Part shown: piece by piece, positions 5,252 to 6,091 of the stretch
Position numbering within the stretch: the stretch's first letter is position 1
Layout of the letters: the number at the start of each line of letters is the position of its first letter
Assembly: GCA_024653385.1 (NCBI GenBank)
Contig: JANLFZ010000380.1
Span: 1-6,091 of the forward strand
Length of the DNA stretch: 6,091 nt
Source of the DNA: Thermoguttaceae bacterium
GTDB lineage: Bacteria > Planctomycetota > Planctomycetia > Pirellulales > Thermoguttaceae
Direction of reading: 5' to 3'
Translations under genes and position numbers: made by a program
Notes under the pieces: model-generated
The model's input: the letters and a program-made list of their open reading frames with translations, nothing else
Told to the model about the DNA's origin: nothing
Databases searched by the model: none

Positions 5252-6091
5252 ATGGCCAATCCGGTGACGATCGATCTGCGGCACGTGGCCCGTGGCCTGG
5301 ACATCCCGTTGCACCAAGTCGAAGCGACCGTCGAGCTTCTCGACGAGGGAAACACGGTTCCCTTCATTACCAGGTATCGCAAGGACCAGACTGGGGGACT
5401 GGACGAGGAGAAAATCCGAGCGATCCAAGCCCGATTGACCAAACTCCGCCTGTTGGCCGAACGGAAACAAACGATCCTTCGCACGATCGAGGCCCAGGGG
5501 AAGCTGACCGAGAAACTAGCCAAGCAAATCCAGTCGGCCTCGACCACGAAACGGCTGGAGGACCTCTATCTGCCGTTTCGGCCCAAGAAGCAGACCTTGG
5601 CCACGCTGGCCCGGTCGCGTGGGCTGGAGCTACTCGCTCAGGAGATTCTCACGGCCGCTGTGAGCCGCGAGGGACTGGACGCTCGGGCCGCCGACTTTGC
5701 CAACCCCGATCGCCAGGTCCCGACGGCTGCCGACGCGCTGTTGGGCGCCGGGCACATCCTGGCCGAGCAGTTCAGCGAGAATGCGGAGTTTCGGCAGCGA
5801 CTGCGCGACATCCTGCAACGGACCGGTAAACTCGTTTCGGTCCGAGTCGGTGGAGAGAGCAAGGAACCGGCGTCTGCCGAGGTTGGGGACAAGCCGTCGG
5901 GCGAGCCCGCGGCCAAGGACCGCGCTTCGGTAGCCGAGTCGCCCGAGACTCCCGCGCACGACGCGCCTTCGGTGCATCCCGAACCCACCACGCCGCCACC
6001 GCCGCCCACCGAGCCGATTCGTGCGCCCGAGGCGAATTCCGCGCCCGAGACTCAGCCCGGGGGCGATGCCGCCACGGAGTCCGCCGCCGGG
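5252..6091 (+). CDS. tex: Tex transcription accessory protein, N-terminal part (3' end outside window)
   Basis: Tex is a cytoplasmic nucleic-acid-binding protein related to eukaryotic Spt6. The family has an N-terminal helical region, a YqgF-like domain, helix-hairpin-helix motifs and a C-terminal S1 domain. The window holds 280 codons without a stop. Residues 1-70 match the family start closely, with VELLDEGNTVPFITRYRKD and TGGLDEEKIRAI. A coiled helical region follows, including the conserved LEDLYLPFRPKK near residues 102-113. The helical part reaches about residue 198 (LVSVRV). There, known Tex proteins pass quickly into a KF-DYF-SEP segment; here it changes to a stretch rich in Pro, Ala and Glu from about residue 202 that runs to the edge. 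The YqgF, HhH and S1 domains must lie to the right if the gene is intact. ATG 5252 is the first start after an in-frame stop at 5180-5182 and fits the family, though it lacks a Shine-Dalgarno site. Confidence 0.93.
   Translation, partial: MANPVTIDLRHVARGLDIPLHQVEATVELLDEGNTVPFITRYRKDQTGGLDEEKIRAIQARLTKLRLLAERKQTILRTIEAQGKLTEKLAKQIQSASTTKRLEDLYLPFRPKKQTLATLARSRGLELLAQEILTAAVSREGLDARAADFANPDRQVPTAADALLGAGHILAEQFSENAEFRQRLRDILQRTGKLVSVRVGGESKEPASAEVGDKPSGEPAAKDRASVAESPETPAHDAPSVHPEPTTPPPPPTEPIRAPEANSAPETQPGGDAATESAAG

Noticed and set aside
5188..5829. Plus-strand open frame of 213 codons overlapping tex
   Set aside because: The frame starting at 5252 encodes clear Tex sequence. This one is Arg/Gly/Pro-rich shadow sequence.

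Overview
The window is about 6.1 kb of GC-rich bacterial DNA. It looks like ordinary chromosomal sequence, not a mobile or defence island. I infer a planctomycete, probably Pirellulales-like, from three things: the mix of secreted proteins of unrecognised family with widespread housekeeping genes, the infrequent Shine-Dalgarno sites, and two small proteins of a planctomycete-like style. This taxonomic call is an inference, because there is no rRNA or other marker gene here. No tRNA, rRNA, CRISPR array, transposase or integrase was seen.

Layout, left to right. Bases 1-623 (+) hold the C-terminal two thirds of ketol-acid reductoisomerase (ilvC), cut by the left edge. A 90-residue protein of unknown function (810-1082, +) and a radical SAM protein of the COG0731 (TYW1-like) type (1131-2039, +) follow and may form a short transcript. 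They converge on a minus-strand gene for an exported beta-carbonic anhydrase (2057-2872). The two converging stop codons lie in opposite arms of one hairpin (2036-2060). Upstream of the anhydrase on the same strand, with a 50-base gap, is an exported 373-residue protein of unrecognised family (2923-4044), so these two are probably co-transcribed. Further right on the minus strand are a small zincin-type metallopeptidase (4182-4577) and an 82-residue unknown protein (4762-5010). Divergent from the latter, on the plus strand, begins tex, the transcription accessory protein (5252 to the right edge). It is cut off inside an unusual Pro/Ala/Glu-rich stretch.

Three sigma70-like promoters can be read directly. 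They lie before tex (TTGACA, 17-base spacer, TAGAGT), before the secreted unknown protein (TTGACA, 16, TACATT) and before the metallopeptidase (TTGACG, 16, TATGAT). A 7-bp GC-rich hairpin lies between the metallopeptidase stop codon and the next promoter and probably insulates the two units. An 8-base word, GCGAGATC, occurs three times by eye, each time in or beside one of these promoters.

The genes do not form one obvious pathway. They read as adjacent units: branched-chain amino acid synthesis (ilvC), a radical SAM gene with a small partner, an exported pair including carbonic anhydrase, a metallopeptidase, and tex. I see no convincing new multi-gene system. The most worthwhile leads are the low-complexity insertion in Tex, the shared promoter word, the stop-codon hairpin and the unassigned exported partner of the carbonic anhydrase.
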